64,000 nucleotides of DNA. It comes from Ignavibacteriota bacterium. GTDB taxonomy: Bacteria > Bacteroidota > Ignavibacteria > Ignavibacteriales > Melioribacteraceae. Location: positions 1 to 64,000 of the forward strand of contig PAAX01000036.1 in assembly GCA_002698995.1 (NCBI GenBank), in the 5' to 3' direction. This document shows positions 7,270 to 15,049 of the stretch, piece by piece. Made by a program: the position numbers and the translations under genes. Position 1 is the stretch's first letter; every line of letters begins with the position of its first letter. Under the pieces are notes generated by a model that searched no databases, was not told the origin of the DNA, and was given only the letters and a program-made list of their open reading frames with translations.

Positions 7270-8436
7270 ATGGATATTCTTATTAAACTTGAAGAAGGAT
7301 TTGAACAGTTCCTAAGATTTACTTCTTTTGCAAATTTCCAGTGGGAACACGGTGCTATGATTTGCGTAGGTCTGTTTTTCCTTTACTTAGCAATTAAAAA
7401 AGATTACGAACCATTACTTCTTGTTCCAATTGGATTTGGAATTTTAGTAGGTAATATTCCCTTCTTTGAAGCTGCAGGATTGCAGATTGGTATTTATGAA
7501 GAAGGAAGCGTTCTTAATTATTTATACTTTGGTGTGTTAAAAGGAATTTATCCACCACTTATTTTTCTTGGAATTGGAGCAATGACAGATTTTTCTGCCC
7601 TGCTCTCAAATCCAAAGTTAATGATTCTTGGAGCCGCTGCTCAGATTGGTATTTTTGTTACATTTATTGTTGCTCTTGCACTCGGCTTTGATATAAATCA
7701 AGCCGCTGCTATTGGTATTATTGGAGGTGCTGATGGTCCTACTGCTATTTTCTTATCATCAAAACTTGCACCGGAACTAATCGGAGCGATCGCAATCGCT
7801 GCATACTCATACATGGCTTTAGTGCCGGTTATTCAGCCTCCTATAATAAAACTACTTACAACCAAACAAGAAAGATTGATAAAAATGAAACCTCCCAGAG
7901 CGGTTTCTAAAGTTGAAAAAATGATCTTTCCTATAGTGGGACTATTGCTTACAACTTTTATTTCTCCTGGCGGACTTCCGCTGCTTGGTATGTTGTTCTT
8001 TGGTAATCTTCTTAAGGAAAGCGGTGTTACAAAAAGGCTTGCAGATACAGCATCAAAACCATTGATTGATATTGTTACTATTTTGTTGGGATTAACCGTT
8101 GGTGCTTCTACTCAAGCTACAACTTTCTTAACTCCTCAATCAATTATGATATTTGTACTTGGTGCTATTTCCTTTATGATTGCTACAGCAGGTGGAGTAC
8201 TTTTTGCTAAGGTTATGAATCTCTTTCTAAAAGGAGATAATAAAATTAATCCTATGATTGGTGCGGCTGGTGTATCTGCTGTACCGGATAGTGCAAGAGT
8301 TGTTCAGCAATTGGGTATAAAAGAAGATCCTACAAATTACTTGTTAATGCATTCAATGGCGCCAAACGTATCAGGTGTTATTGGCTCCGCAGTGGCAGCA
8401 GGTATTATGCTTAGTCTGTTAAGCGGAATATTATAA
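7270..8436 (+). CDS. mmdB: Sodium-translocating decarboxylase beta subunit
   Basis: This 388-residue integral membrane protein of the OadB/GcdB/MmdB family decarboxylates carboxybiotin and exports Na+ across the inner membrane. About nine to eleven hydrophobic segments are visible, with conserved polar motifs inside the membrane such as GIIGGADGPTAIFL and, near the C terminus, AAGVSAVPDSARVVQ. The start lies three bases after the mmdC stop, with GGGAG upstream. A strong terminator follows, ending the operon. Confidence 0.93.
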   Translation: MDILIKLEEGFEQFLRFTSFANFQWEHGAMICVGLFFLYLAIKKDYEPLLLVPIGFGILVGNIPFFEAAGLQIGIYEEGSVLNYLYFGVLKGIYPPLIFLGIGAMTDFSALLSNPKLMILGAAAQIGIFVTFIVALALGFDINQAAAIGIIGGADGPTAIFLSSKLAPELIGAIAIAAYSYMALVPVIQPPIIKLLTTKQERLIKMKPPRAVSKVEKMIFPIVGLLLTTFISPGGLPLLGMLFFGNLLKESGVTKRLADTASKPLIDIVTILLGLTVGASTQATTFLTPQSIMIFVLGAISFMIATAGGVLFAKVMNLFLKGDNKINPMIGAAGVSAVPDSARVVQQLGIKEDPTNYLLMHSMAPNVSGVIGSAVAAGIMLSLLSGIL

Positions 8437-8450
8437 TTCCCCTCTTAAAA

Positions 8451-8477
8451 GCTCTTCAAAATGAAGAGCTTTTTTTT
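8451..8477 (+). terminator. Terminator of the mmd operon
   Basis: GCTCTTCA pairs with TGAAGAGC around a three-base loop and is followed by eight T (8470-8477). The next gene's ORF can be extended back into this hairpin, which argues against the longer start. Confidence 0.92.
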
Positions 8478-8535
8478 GTATTACTTTATTCTTATCAATT
8501 CTTTACATTTCCACAAAAATATTTGGGATTACTAC

Positions 8536-10503
8536 ATGAAAACAATTTTTACATTATTAATTTCTTTGATGATTGCCTCTAATATTTCAGCACAAGTTCA
8601 TCGGTGTGCTGAATCAAAATCTTCACATGATCTGAAGAATTTCTTTAAATACAATAAAACTGCATATCCCGGTGATAATTCTTTTGATGCACTTTACTAT
8701 AAACTAATACTCAATATTGATTATGATTCTAGATTATTATCCGGTGAAGTTACCGTTAACGGCAAAAGTTTGAGTGATAATCTTTCCTCAGTATTTTTAG
8801 ATCTTCAGGATACTTTTACAGTTGATTCGGTTATTTACAATGATTCAAAGATCGGTTTCAATCATCAATCCGACAAACTGAATTTAACTTTTCCACATCA
8901 GCTCAATTTCAATGATGAATTTTCCGTTACTGTATTTTACAGAGGCATTCCGGGAAGTTCAGGTTTCGGAAGTTTTGAATTTAACAGCACTCCTAACGGA
9001 CATCCTGCAATATGGACTTTAAGTGAACCCTACGGAGCAAGTGATTGGTGGCCTTGCAAAGATACACCGGCAGATAAAGTAGATTCTTCTGATGTTATTG
9101 TTACCTCAGATGAAGGATTTGTTTCTGTTTCAAATGGTAAGCTAATTTCTGTTACCGATAATGGAAACGGAACTAAAACTTATGAATGGAAAAATTCTTA
9201 TCCTATTGCACATTATTTAATTTCTCTTGCAATGGCTAATTATGAGACTTTTGAAGAAGTATGGAATTACGATTCAGTTGAAATGGATGTAATACATTAT
9301 AATTATCCGGAGAACTTGAACAGTGCAAGAATCAGTCAGTTAAAAAAAACAATTCCAATGCTTGATTTATTCTCTAATCTATTCGGCTTATATCCATTCT
9401 CTGAAGAGAAATATGGTCACGCCGAATTCGGCTGGGGAGGTGGAATGGAACATCAAACCGTTTCTTCTATGGGTTCTTTTGGAGAAGGAATTGTTGCTCA
9501 CGAACTTGCTCATCAATGGTTTGGTGATAAAATTACATGTGCAGATTGGCACAGCATCTGGTTAAACGAAGGTTTTGCTACCTACTCTGAAGCTTTATGG
9601 ACAGAACATGCTTATGGTAAATCATCTTACGATAATCAAATTTTGAGTGAAATGGGAAGTCCAACTCAATGGTGGACTGCAAAAGCTGCTACCGGCACTT
9701 TATATGTTCAAGATATTAACAGCGTAAATTCAATATTTAACAGTGCAAGAAGTTATGCAAAAGGAGCAGTTGTTCTTCATATGTTACGCGGTGTTTTAGG
9801 GGATGAAATATTTTTTGAAACATTGAATCAATATGCTAATCACCCTGTTCATTCTCACTCTTCAGTTGTAACAGAAGACTTTCAACAAGTTGCAGAAGAA
9901 GTTTCAGGTAAGGATTTAGATTACTTTTTTGATGAATGGATATATGGTGTAAAGTATCCAAAGTACAGTTATTCATTTTATATAAATCAATCAACTTCAA
10001 ATCTTGAAGTAAAAATTTCGCAAAGCAATAATTCCAATCCTCAGTTTTTTACAATGCCGATTCAATTGAGATTGGTTAACTCAGAGATTGATACAATTGT
10101 AACAGTATTTAACGATCAGCAAACGCAAACTTTTGAATTTCCAGGAATTACAAGTATCAACAATGTTATTTTTGATCCTAACAATTGGATTATGAAAGAT
10201 GTAAATCTGGTAACAAGTATTGACGATAATTTTGCGTTAAACAGTTTTGAACTCTTTCAGAATTATCCGAATCCTTTTAATCCCACTACTATTATTGAGT
10301 ACACATTACCTAATAATGAGTATGTTAGTTTGAAAGTTTATGACATTCTTGGAAATGAAATTGCAGTATTAGTTAATGAACAGAAATCAAAAGGGAATTT
10401 TCAAATTGAATTTAATGCTGAAAATCTACCAAGCGGAACTTATTTCTACAAATTAACTTCCGGAAGTTATACCGAAATAAAAAAAATGATGTTAATCAAA
10501 TAA
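8536..10503 (+). CDS. Secreted M1-family aminopeptidase with T9SS sorting domain
   Basis: This 655-residue zinc metallopeptidase has a signal peptide (about 1-20, ending SAQ). The gluzincin site is HELAH at 322-326 with the third ligand Glu345 in NEGFAT. The M1 exopeptidase motif GxMEN appears as GGMEH at 302-306, with His in place of Asn, which could alter N-terminal anchoring of substrate. From about residue 570 a C-terminal sorting domain carries the NYPNPFNPTT motif, a Lys-rich end and the GTYFYKL signature, so export by the type IX system is expected. The start at 8536 is preferred because the longer frame begins inside the mmd terminator. It is monocistronic. Confidence 0.9.
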   Translation: MKTIFTLLISLMIASNISAQVHRCAESKSSHDLKNFFKYNKTAYPGDNSFDALYYKLILNIDYDSRLLSGEVTVNGKSLSDNLSSVFLDLQDTFTVDSVIYNDSKIGFNHQSDKLNLTFPHQLNFNDEFSVTVFYRGIPGSSGFGSFEFNSTPNGHPAIWTLSEPYGASDWWPCKDTPADKVDSSDVIVTSDEGFVSVSNGKLISVTDNGNGTKTYEWKNSYPIAHYLISLAMANYETFEEVWNYDSVEMDVIHYNYPENLNSARISQLKKTIPMLDLFSNLFGLYPFSEEKYGHAEFGWGGGMEHQTVSSMGSFGEGIVAHELAHQWFGDKITCADWHSIWLNEGFATYSEALWTEHAYGKSSYDNQILSEMGSPTQWWTAKAATGTLYVQDINSVNSIFNSARSYAKGAVVLHMLRGVLGDEIFFETLNQYANHPVHSHSSVVTEDFQQVAEEVSGKDLDYFFDEWIYGVKYPKYSYSFYINQSTSNLEVKISQSNNSNPQFFTMPIQLRLVNSEIDTIVTVFNDQQTQTFEFPGITSINNVIFDPNNWIMKDVNLVTSIDDNFALNSFELFQNYPNPFNPTTIIEYTLPNNEYVSLKVYDILGNEIAVLVNEQKSKGNFQIEFNAENLPSGTYFYKLTSGSYTEIKKMMLIK

Positions 10504-10535
10504 ATTTAGCAAAAGCCTTTTTGGGTAGTAAAATA

Positions 10536-10570
10536 TAAACCTCCGATGTTTGCGAAACATCGGAGGTTTA
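10536..10570. terminator. Perfect 16-bp inverted repeat, terminator-like
   Basis: TAAACCTCCGATGTTT is followed by GCG and its exact complement. It lies 33 bases after the peptidase stop codon. There is no T run on either side, so it may be a non-canonical terminator, an RNA 3'-end stabiliser or a small repeat. Confidence 0.6.
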
Positions 10571-10655
10571 AGCGTCGAAAGATTTTCAATCAAAATTGTT
10601 CATCATTCTCTATCTAATCTATATTAAATCAATTTTATTATCGATTTACATTAAA

Positions 10656-10691
10656 TTTGCATTCTCTATTTATTCATCGTATATTTACGAT
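10656..10691 (+). promoter_or_regulatory. arsR promoter with overlapping ArsR operator
   Basis: TTTG (10656-10659) is followed after 20 bases by TATATTTA (10680-10687), a one-mismatch -7 box. The palindrome ATCGTATATTTACGAT (10676-10691) covers the -7 box, as expected for an ArsR-type operator that blocks the polymerase until metalloid binds the repressor. Confidence 0.7.
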
Positions 10692-10708
10692 ATACAATTG
10701 AGAATATT

Positions 10709-11047
10709 ATGGCTCATTCAAAAAAAGATGAATTTAAGAAAGAGGAAATAGAGATTGCAAAAATTGCAAAAGCACTTTCACATCCGGCAAGAATTAGAAT
10801 TCTGCATATATTAATCGAACTCGATATTTGCATGTGCGGTGATATTGTTGAACATCTCCCCCTTTCTCAATCGACTGTTTCACAGCATCTAAAGGAATTA
10901 AAAAATTCTGGATTAATAAAAGGAAGTATAAATCCCCCGAAAGTATGCTACTGCATAAATAAAGAAACATTCAAAAATTCATCTGAATTAATAAATAGTT
11001 TCCTTAAATCATCATCAAAAAAATTGAATAGAAAAAAGGAGTGCTGA
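10709..11047 (+). CDS. arsR: ArsR-family metalloid-responsive repressor
   Basis: This 112-residue winged-helix protein has the ArsR/SmtB domain at about 15-90, with the recognition helix around SQSTVSQHLKELKNSGLI. Cysteines 41 and 43 (DICMCGD) lie in the helix that binds As(III) in ArsR proteins; further cysteines 80, 82 and 112 could complete a three-coordinate site. It probably represses its own operon through the palindrome that overlaps the promoter. The stop codon is followed after one base by the arsM start, so the two are co-transcribed and probably translationally coupled. Confidence 0.92.
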   Translation: MAHSKKDEFKKEEIEIAKIAKALSHPARIRILHILIELDICMCGDIVEHLPLSQSTVSQHLKELKNSGLIKGSINPPKVCYCINKETFKNSSELINSFLKSSSKKLNRKKEC

Positions 11048-11048
11048 A

Positions 11049-11834
11049 ATGAATAATGAAACCGAGTTGAAGAATATTGTAAAAGAAAAATATGGAGAAA
11101 TAGCAAAAAATAGTAAAAGCTGCTGCTGTGGTTCATCTAAAATTGTTGACTACACAATAATGAAAGATAATTACGATCATTTGCAAGGTTATGTTAAAGA
11201 AGCGGATTTGGGTTTGGGATGTGGTATTCCAACAGAATTTGCAAATATTAATCCCGGTAATATTGTTATTGATTTAGGCTCCGGGGCTGGGAATGATGTA
11301 TTTGTCGCAAGATCAATTGTAGGAGAAACCGGATTGGTAATTGGCGTTGATATGACTGAAGATATGATTGATTTAGCGGAAAAGAACAAGACAAAACTCG
11401 GTATTGAAAATGTTCAATTCAGACTCGGTGAAATTGAACAATTACCTATCGAAGATAATTTTGCTGATGTAGTATTAAGTAATTGTGTATTGAATCTAGT
11501 TCCAAATAAAGAAAAAGCTTTCAGTGAAATTTATAGAGTTCTAAAAGAAGATGGACATTTCTGTATCTCGGATATTGTACTGTTGGGAGAACTTCCTGCA
11601 CAATTCAAAAAATCAGCAGAACTTTATGCCGGATGTGTTTCGGGTGCATTGCAGCAGAATGAATATATTGGACTTATTGAAAAATCCGGATTTAAAGATG
11701 TAAAAATTGTTAAATCAAAACCCATAACCTTACCCGATTCTGTTTTGATGCAGTATTTAAGTCCTAGCGAAATTGATGATTACAAGAAAAACCAAATTGG
11801 AATTTTCAGTATTACAGTTTATGGAAATAGGTAA
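11049..11834 (+). CDS. arsM: Arsenite S-adenosylmethionine methyltransferase
   Basis: This 261-residue class I methyltransferase methylates As(III) to methylated arsenicals in the cytoplasm. The N-terminal SCCCGSS motif (Cys25-27), the SAM-binding motif VIDLGSGAGND (73-83), and the conserved cysteines Cys58 (GLGCGIPTEFA), Cys146 (LSNCVLNLV) and Cys196 (YAGCVSGA) are those of ArsM. GGAG precedes the start. No arsenite pump (ArsB/Acr3) or arsenate reductase follows, so in this locus methylation is the only visible detoxification step. Confidence 0.95.
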   Translation: MNNETELKNIVKEKYGEIAKNSKSCCCGSSKIVDYTIMKDNYDHLQGYVKEADLGLGCGIPTEFANINPGNIVIDLGSGAGNDVFVARSIVGETGLVIGVDMTEDMIDLAEKNKTKLGIENVQFRLGEIEQLPIEDNFADVVLSNCVLNLVPNKEKAFSEIYRVLKEDGHFCISDIVLLGELPAQFKKSAELYAGCVSGALQQNEYIGLIEKSGFKDVKIVKSKPITLPDSVLMQYLSPSEIDDYKKNQIGIFSITVYGNR

Positions 11835-12013
11835 CTTCTTAATTAGAAATTTGAAAGCTGGATTTATTTTTCTGTAAGAATATTAATAAAATTTTTAACT
11901 CATTACCTTAATTCGTTAACAAAGAAAGTTGATGAGCCATTAAGATTTATTACAAAATATTCTCAAAATGTATTAACATTATTATTGCTATTAAAATTTA
12001 TTACAAATAAAAT

Positions 12014-12877
12014 ATGAAAACCTTTTTTGCAATTCTTTTATTAATAACTCAACAATTATTTGGACAAACTACTTTAGATAAGATTCAGAGTTTAAATCTA
12101 GAAATAGTAGAAGGAAATTTACTTAAGTATTTTTCTAACGGAGCCGATGAAAGAGCTGATAATCTTGAGAAGTTACTTGGAAATTCGATAAGCTATTTTG
12201 AAAATTCATTAGAAGTAAAAGAATCATTCTCAATTGCAGTTTTAGATTCAAATGACTGGGTAAAAGTTACTAATATTCCATATGGACTCCCTTTTGTTTC
12301 GGGTCCACCTTATATCGTCTGCTTCCCTTCTTCCAATAAAAATGTTCTCGGACAAATTATTAAAAGCGTTATAAAGAACTATAACTTAAGTGAAGATTAT
12401 TCGAAATCAGATGAAGAGCTAATTGAGATTTTCATTTCAATGATTGGATTCCATGAGCTTGGACATATTTATGCTAAAGAATATGGAATTAACTTTCCTA
12501 ATAAATGGACTTATGAATTTGCTGCAACTTACATCGCTTATCTATACCTAACAGATGTTTTTCCAGTTGAAGCTGATATTTGGTTAAGTATTTCAGAAAT
12601 TCTAGAAAAGGAAATTAAACCGAATTATACTTCCTTGAAAGATTTTGAAAATTTATATGTGAGAGTCGGTGTTGAAAATTACGCTTGGTATCAAGTAGTG
12701 TTTCTTCTTAGAGTTGCTGAAGTTGAAAAGGAAATCGGAACGGGTTTATTGAAAAAATTATTAAACACAAATCTTACTTCTTCAGATAAATACCTTTCGT
12801 TAGATATGTTGGAAGATATTCATCCCGAATTTTTGAGCTGGGCTGAGAAATATAAATTGATTGAAGAAATTAAATAA
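12014..12877 (+). CDS. Secreted orphan protein with HELGH zinc-peptidase motif
   Basis: I do not recognise a named family. The 287-residue protein has a signal peptide (about 1-17, ending LFGQ). HELGH at 147-151 is an HExxH zinc motif; Glu168 in YEFAATYIAY, 17 residues further on, is a plausible third ligand, a gluzincin arrangement. The rest is acidic and helical. A periplasmic or secreted metallopeptidase is the reasonable guess, but enzymatic activity is inferred only. It stands alone and converges with meaB nine bases away; about 180 bases upstream hold nothing recognisable. Confidence 0.7.
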   Translation: MKTFFAILLLITQQLFGQTTLDKIQSLNLEIVEGNLLKYFSNGADERADNLEKLLGNSISYFENSLEVKESFSIAVLDSNDWVKVTNIPYGLPFVSGPPYIVCFPSSNKNVLGQIIKSVIKNYNLSEDYSKSDEELIEIFISMIGFHELGHIYAKEYGINFPNKWTYEFAATYIAYLYLTDVFPVEADIWLSISEILEKEIKPNYTSLKDFENLYVRVGVENYAWYQVVFLLRVAEVEKEIGTGLLKKLLNTNLTSSDKYLSLDMLEDIHPEFLSWAEKYKLIEEIK

Positions 12878-12886
12878 TCTATAAAA

Positions 12887-13996
12887 TTATTTTTCTCTGA
12901 AGTATAATTTTAATAACTCCTCGGCTGCTTTGGTGGGAAGAAGATTCCCTTTTAAAATTTCACTCTTGAATTCCGGAATCATATTCTTCACTTCATTATC
13001 ATCATAGAATTTTCTTTTCAATTCATTTTCTATCATTGAAAAAGTCCATTCAATCAATTGGTCTTTTCTTCTCTCTTCAAAAACTCCATTAGTTTTAGTT
13101 AATTGAACAAATTTTGAAATTACTTTCCATAATTCATTAATTCCTTTACCTGAAATAGCAGAGCAGGTAAAAGCTTTTGTCTGCCACCCTTTTGTAGCAG
13201 GTTTAAGATAATGTAAGGCATTTGTAAAATCTGCTTTTGCAATATTTGCTCTGGTTTCGTTATCACCATCTGCTTTATTAATTATAAGCGCATCCGAAAG
13301 TTCAATAACTCCTTTTTTAATTCCCTGCAGTTCATCCCCAGCTCCCGCAATGTTAATAAGCATAAAAAAATCGACCATAGAACGGACTGTAACTTCACTC
13401 TGACCAACACCAACGGTCTCTATAAGAATCACATCAAATCCTGCTGCTTCACAAACCGTAATTGTTTCTCTGGTCTTCCTGGTAACTCCTCCCAAAGTTC
13501 CGCTTGAAGGGGAAGGACGAATAAATGCATTCTCTTCTTTAGAAAGTTTTTCCATTCTTGTTTTATCACCAAGAATACTTCCTTTTGTAATTGTGCTGCT
13601 CGGATCGACTGCAAGAACAGCAACTTTATGCCCCTTTTCAATCAAATATAATCCAAGAGCTTCAATCAAAGTACTTTTTCCGGCACCGGGAACGCCAGTA
13701 ATTCCAATACGAATTGAATTTCCGGAATGATCAATTAGTCTTGCTAAAATCTCGTTTGCTTTTTGATGATGCTTTTCAGAATTACTTTCAATCAATGTTA
13801 TTGTTTTAGCAACCATTGTTCTGTTATTTGACAAAACACCTTCAACCAAGTCTTCAACAGTCGGTTCTTTACTTTTATATTTCTGCGGTTCATAATTTGA
13901 AGATGAATTAGCTTTTACAACCCTAACAGCATATTCATCACCGGCATTTTCCGGATGCCAATCCGGTTTATAATATTTTTTCTCTTTATCGCTCAA
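12887..13996 (-). CDS. meaB: Methylmalonyl-CoA mutase-associated GTPase MeaB
   Basis: This 369-residue G3E-family P-loop GTPase is the chaperone that loads adenosylcobalamin into methylmalonyl-CoA mutase and protects it from inactivation. The Walker A motif GVPGAGKS is at 101-108, followed by AVDPSS with the switch region, and NKADGD gives base specificity. An N-terminal extension of about 45 residues precedes the GTPase fold. Its start overlaps the end of the propeller-protein gene by 11 bases, so both are in one transcript; the mutase genes lie just upstream on the same strand. Confidence 0.95.
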   Translation of the reverse strand: MSDKEKKYYKPDWHPENAGDEYAVRVVKANSSSNYEPQKYKSKEPTVEDLVEGVLSNNRTMVAKTITLIESNSEKHHQKANEILARLIDHSGNSIRIGITGVPGAGKSTLIEALGLYLIEKGHKVAVLAVDPSSTITKGSILGDKTRMEKLSKEENAFIRPSPSSGTLGGVTRKTRETITVCEAAGFDVILIETVGVGQSEVTVRSMVDFFMLINIAGAGDELQGIKKGVIELSDALIINKADGDNETRANIAKADFTNALHYLKPATKGWQTKAFTCSAISGKGINELWKVISKFVQLTKTNGVFEERRKDQLIEWTFSMIENELKRKFYDDNEVKNMIPEFKSEILKGNLLPTKAAEELLKLYFREK

Positions 13997-14885
13997 TGTT
14001 AAAATTTACTCCAACTACTTCTTTATTTATATATAATATTTTTCTTTCCTTACCTCTTATTCTTGTAAAGAATATATATTTATTTCCCGGAGCCAGATAA
14101 GGTGCATATTCGTATCCATCAGTATTTACAATGCCATTAAGCACTTTTATATTTTCTGCAGAAAAGTTACTCAGCTCTGCAAAATATATTTCCGCCAGAC
14201 CATTTCCTTCTCCTCTATATGAAGAGAAAAGCAACAAATTACTTTCACTATCAACCATAGGATAAAAATCATCAAAAGCTGAATTAACTGAAGGTCCAAG
14301 ATTTACAACATCGGTAAAATCTGTTCCGTCAAATCTTGCTAGATAAATATCATTTTTTCCAAAGCCGTCTTTCCTGGAAGAAGAGAAATAAAGATTTCCG
14401 TTTTTATCTACAACGGGAGTTCCTTCATTATCTGGAGAATTAACCAGTCTATTATTAATTCTAACCGGTTCTCCCCACACCGAATCAATTCTTTCCACAT
14501 ACCAAATGTCATAATCAGTTTTTGAAGGATTATATTCCAAGGGTCTTTGTGATGCAAAATAAAGTCTTTTGCCGTCTTCCGAAATAAAAGGATTATTATC
14601 ATTTCTATTACTTGAGAATGAAACCTCTTTAGATTCACTCCATTTGCCATCTTCATATTTAGAAAAATATATTTTTACATCTCTATATTCATCTATATAA
14701 CTGAAATAAACCTCTTTTCCATCCGGAGTAAATGTTAATGAATTTATTTTTCCCTTAACGTTTTTATCATGAATAAATTCAACAGGTTCAAAAACTACAC
14801 TTTCAAGATCATAAGGATACTTTTCTTTATCCTGCGCATTTAAGGAAATTAAAATTGTTAAGAAGAATAGAATTAACTTTTTCAT
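13986..14885 (-). CDS. Secreted TolB/PD40-type beta-propeller protein
   Basis: This 299-residue protein has a signal peptide (about 1-17, ending LNAQ) and repeated PD40/WD40-like strands such as SLTFTPDGKEVYFSY, PFISEDGKRLYFASQRP, TPVVDKNGNLYFSSSR and PMVDSESNLLLFSSY, spaced about 50 residues apart. These fold as a TolB-like propeller; in OmpA-type proteins of Bacteroidetes they are binding modules. No enzymatic motif or OmpA domain is present. Its overlap with meaB looks like operon packing rather than a functional link. The specific role is unknown. Confidence 0.75.
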   Translation of the reverse strand: MKKLILFFLTILISLNAQDKEKYPYDLESVVFEPVEFIHDKNVKGKINSLTFTPDGKEVYFSYIDEYRDVKIYFSKYEDGKWSESKEVSFSSNRNDNNPFISEDGKRLYFASQRPLEYNPSKTDYDIWYVERIDSVWGEPVRINNRLVNSPDNEGTPVVDKNGNLYFSSSRKDGFGKNDIYLARFDGTDFTDVVNLGPSVNSAFDDFYPMVDSESNLLLFSSYRGEGNGLAEIYFAELSNFSAENIKVLNGIVNTDGYEYAPYLAPGNKYIFFTRIRGKERKILYINKEVVGVNFNIER

Positions 14886-14973
14886 GTCACCTTTAATTTT
14901 TCACAAATATAATTAACATGAACAAATAAATTGAATGGATTTATTGATACTGAATTAAATAAAAAACTAAATC

Positions 14974-15035
14974 GTAATTCTGAGTACAGCACATCAAAAA
15001 AATCAATGATGTTTCTACTCTGCACTCAGAATTAC
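14974..15035. terminator. Inverted repeat after the mutase genes
   Basis: Arms of 16 bases (14974-14989 and 15020-15035) pair with one mismatch that is a G-U pair in RNA, and the loop itself contains ACATCA/TGATGT. Located just past the stop of the large mutase subunit on the minus strand, it is probably the end of the mutAB transcript, although no T run follows. Confidence 0.5.
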
Positions 15036-15049
15036 TTAAAAAATATGAA

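Noticed and set aside
8461-8535. N-terminal extension of the M1 peptidase by 25 codons.
   Set aside because: It begins inside the mmd terminator and would bury the signal peptide.
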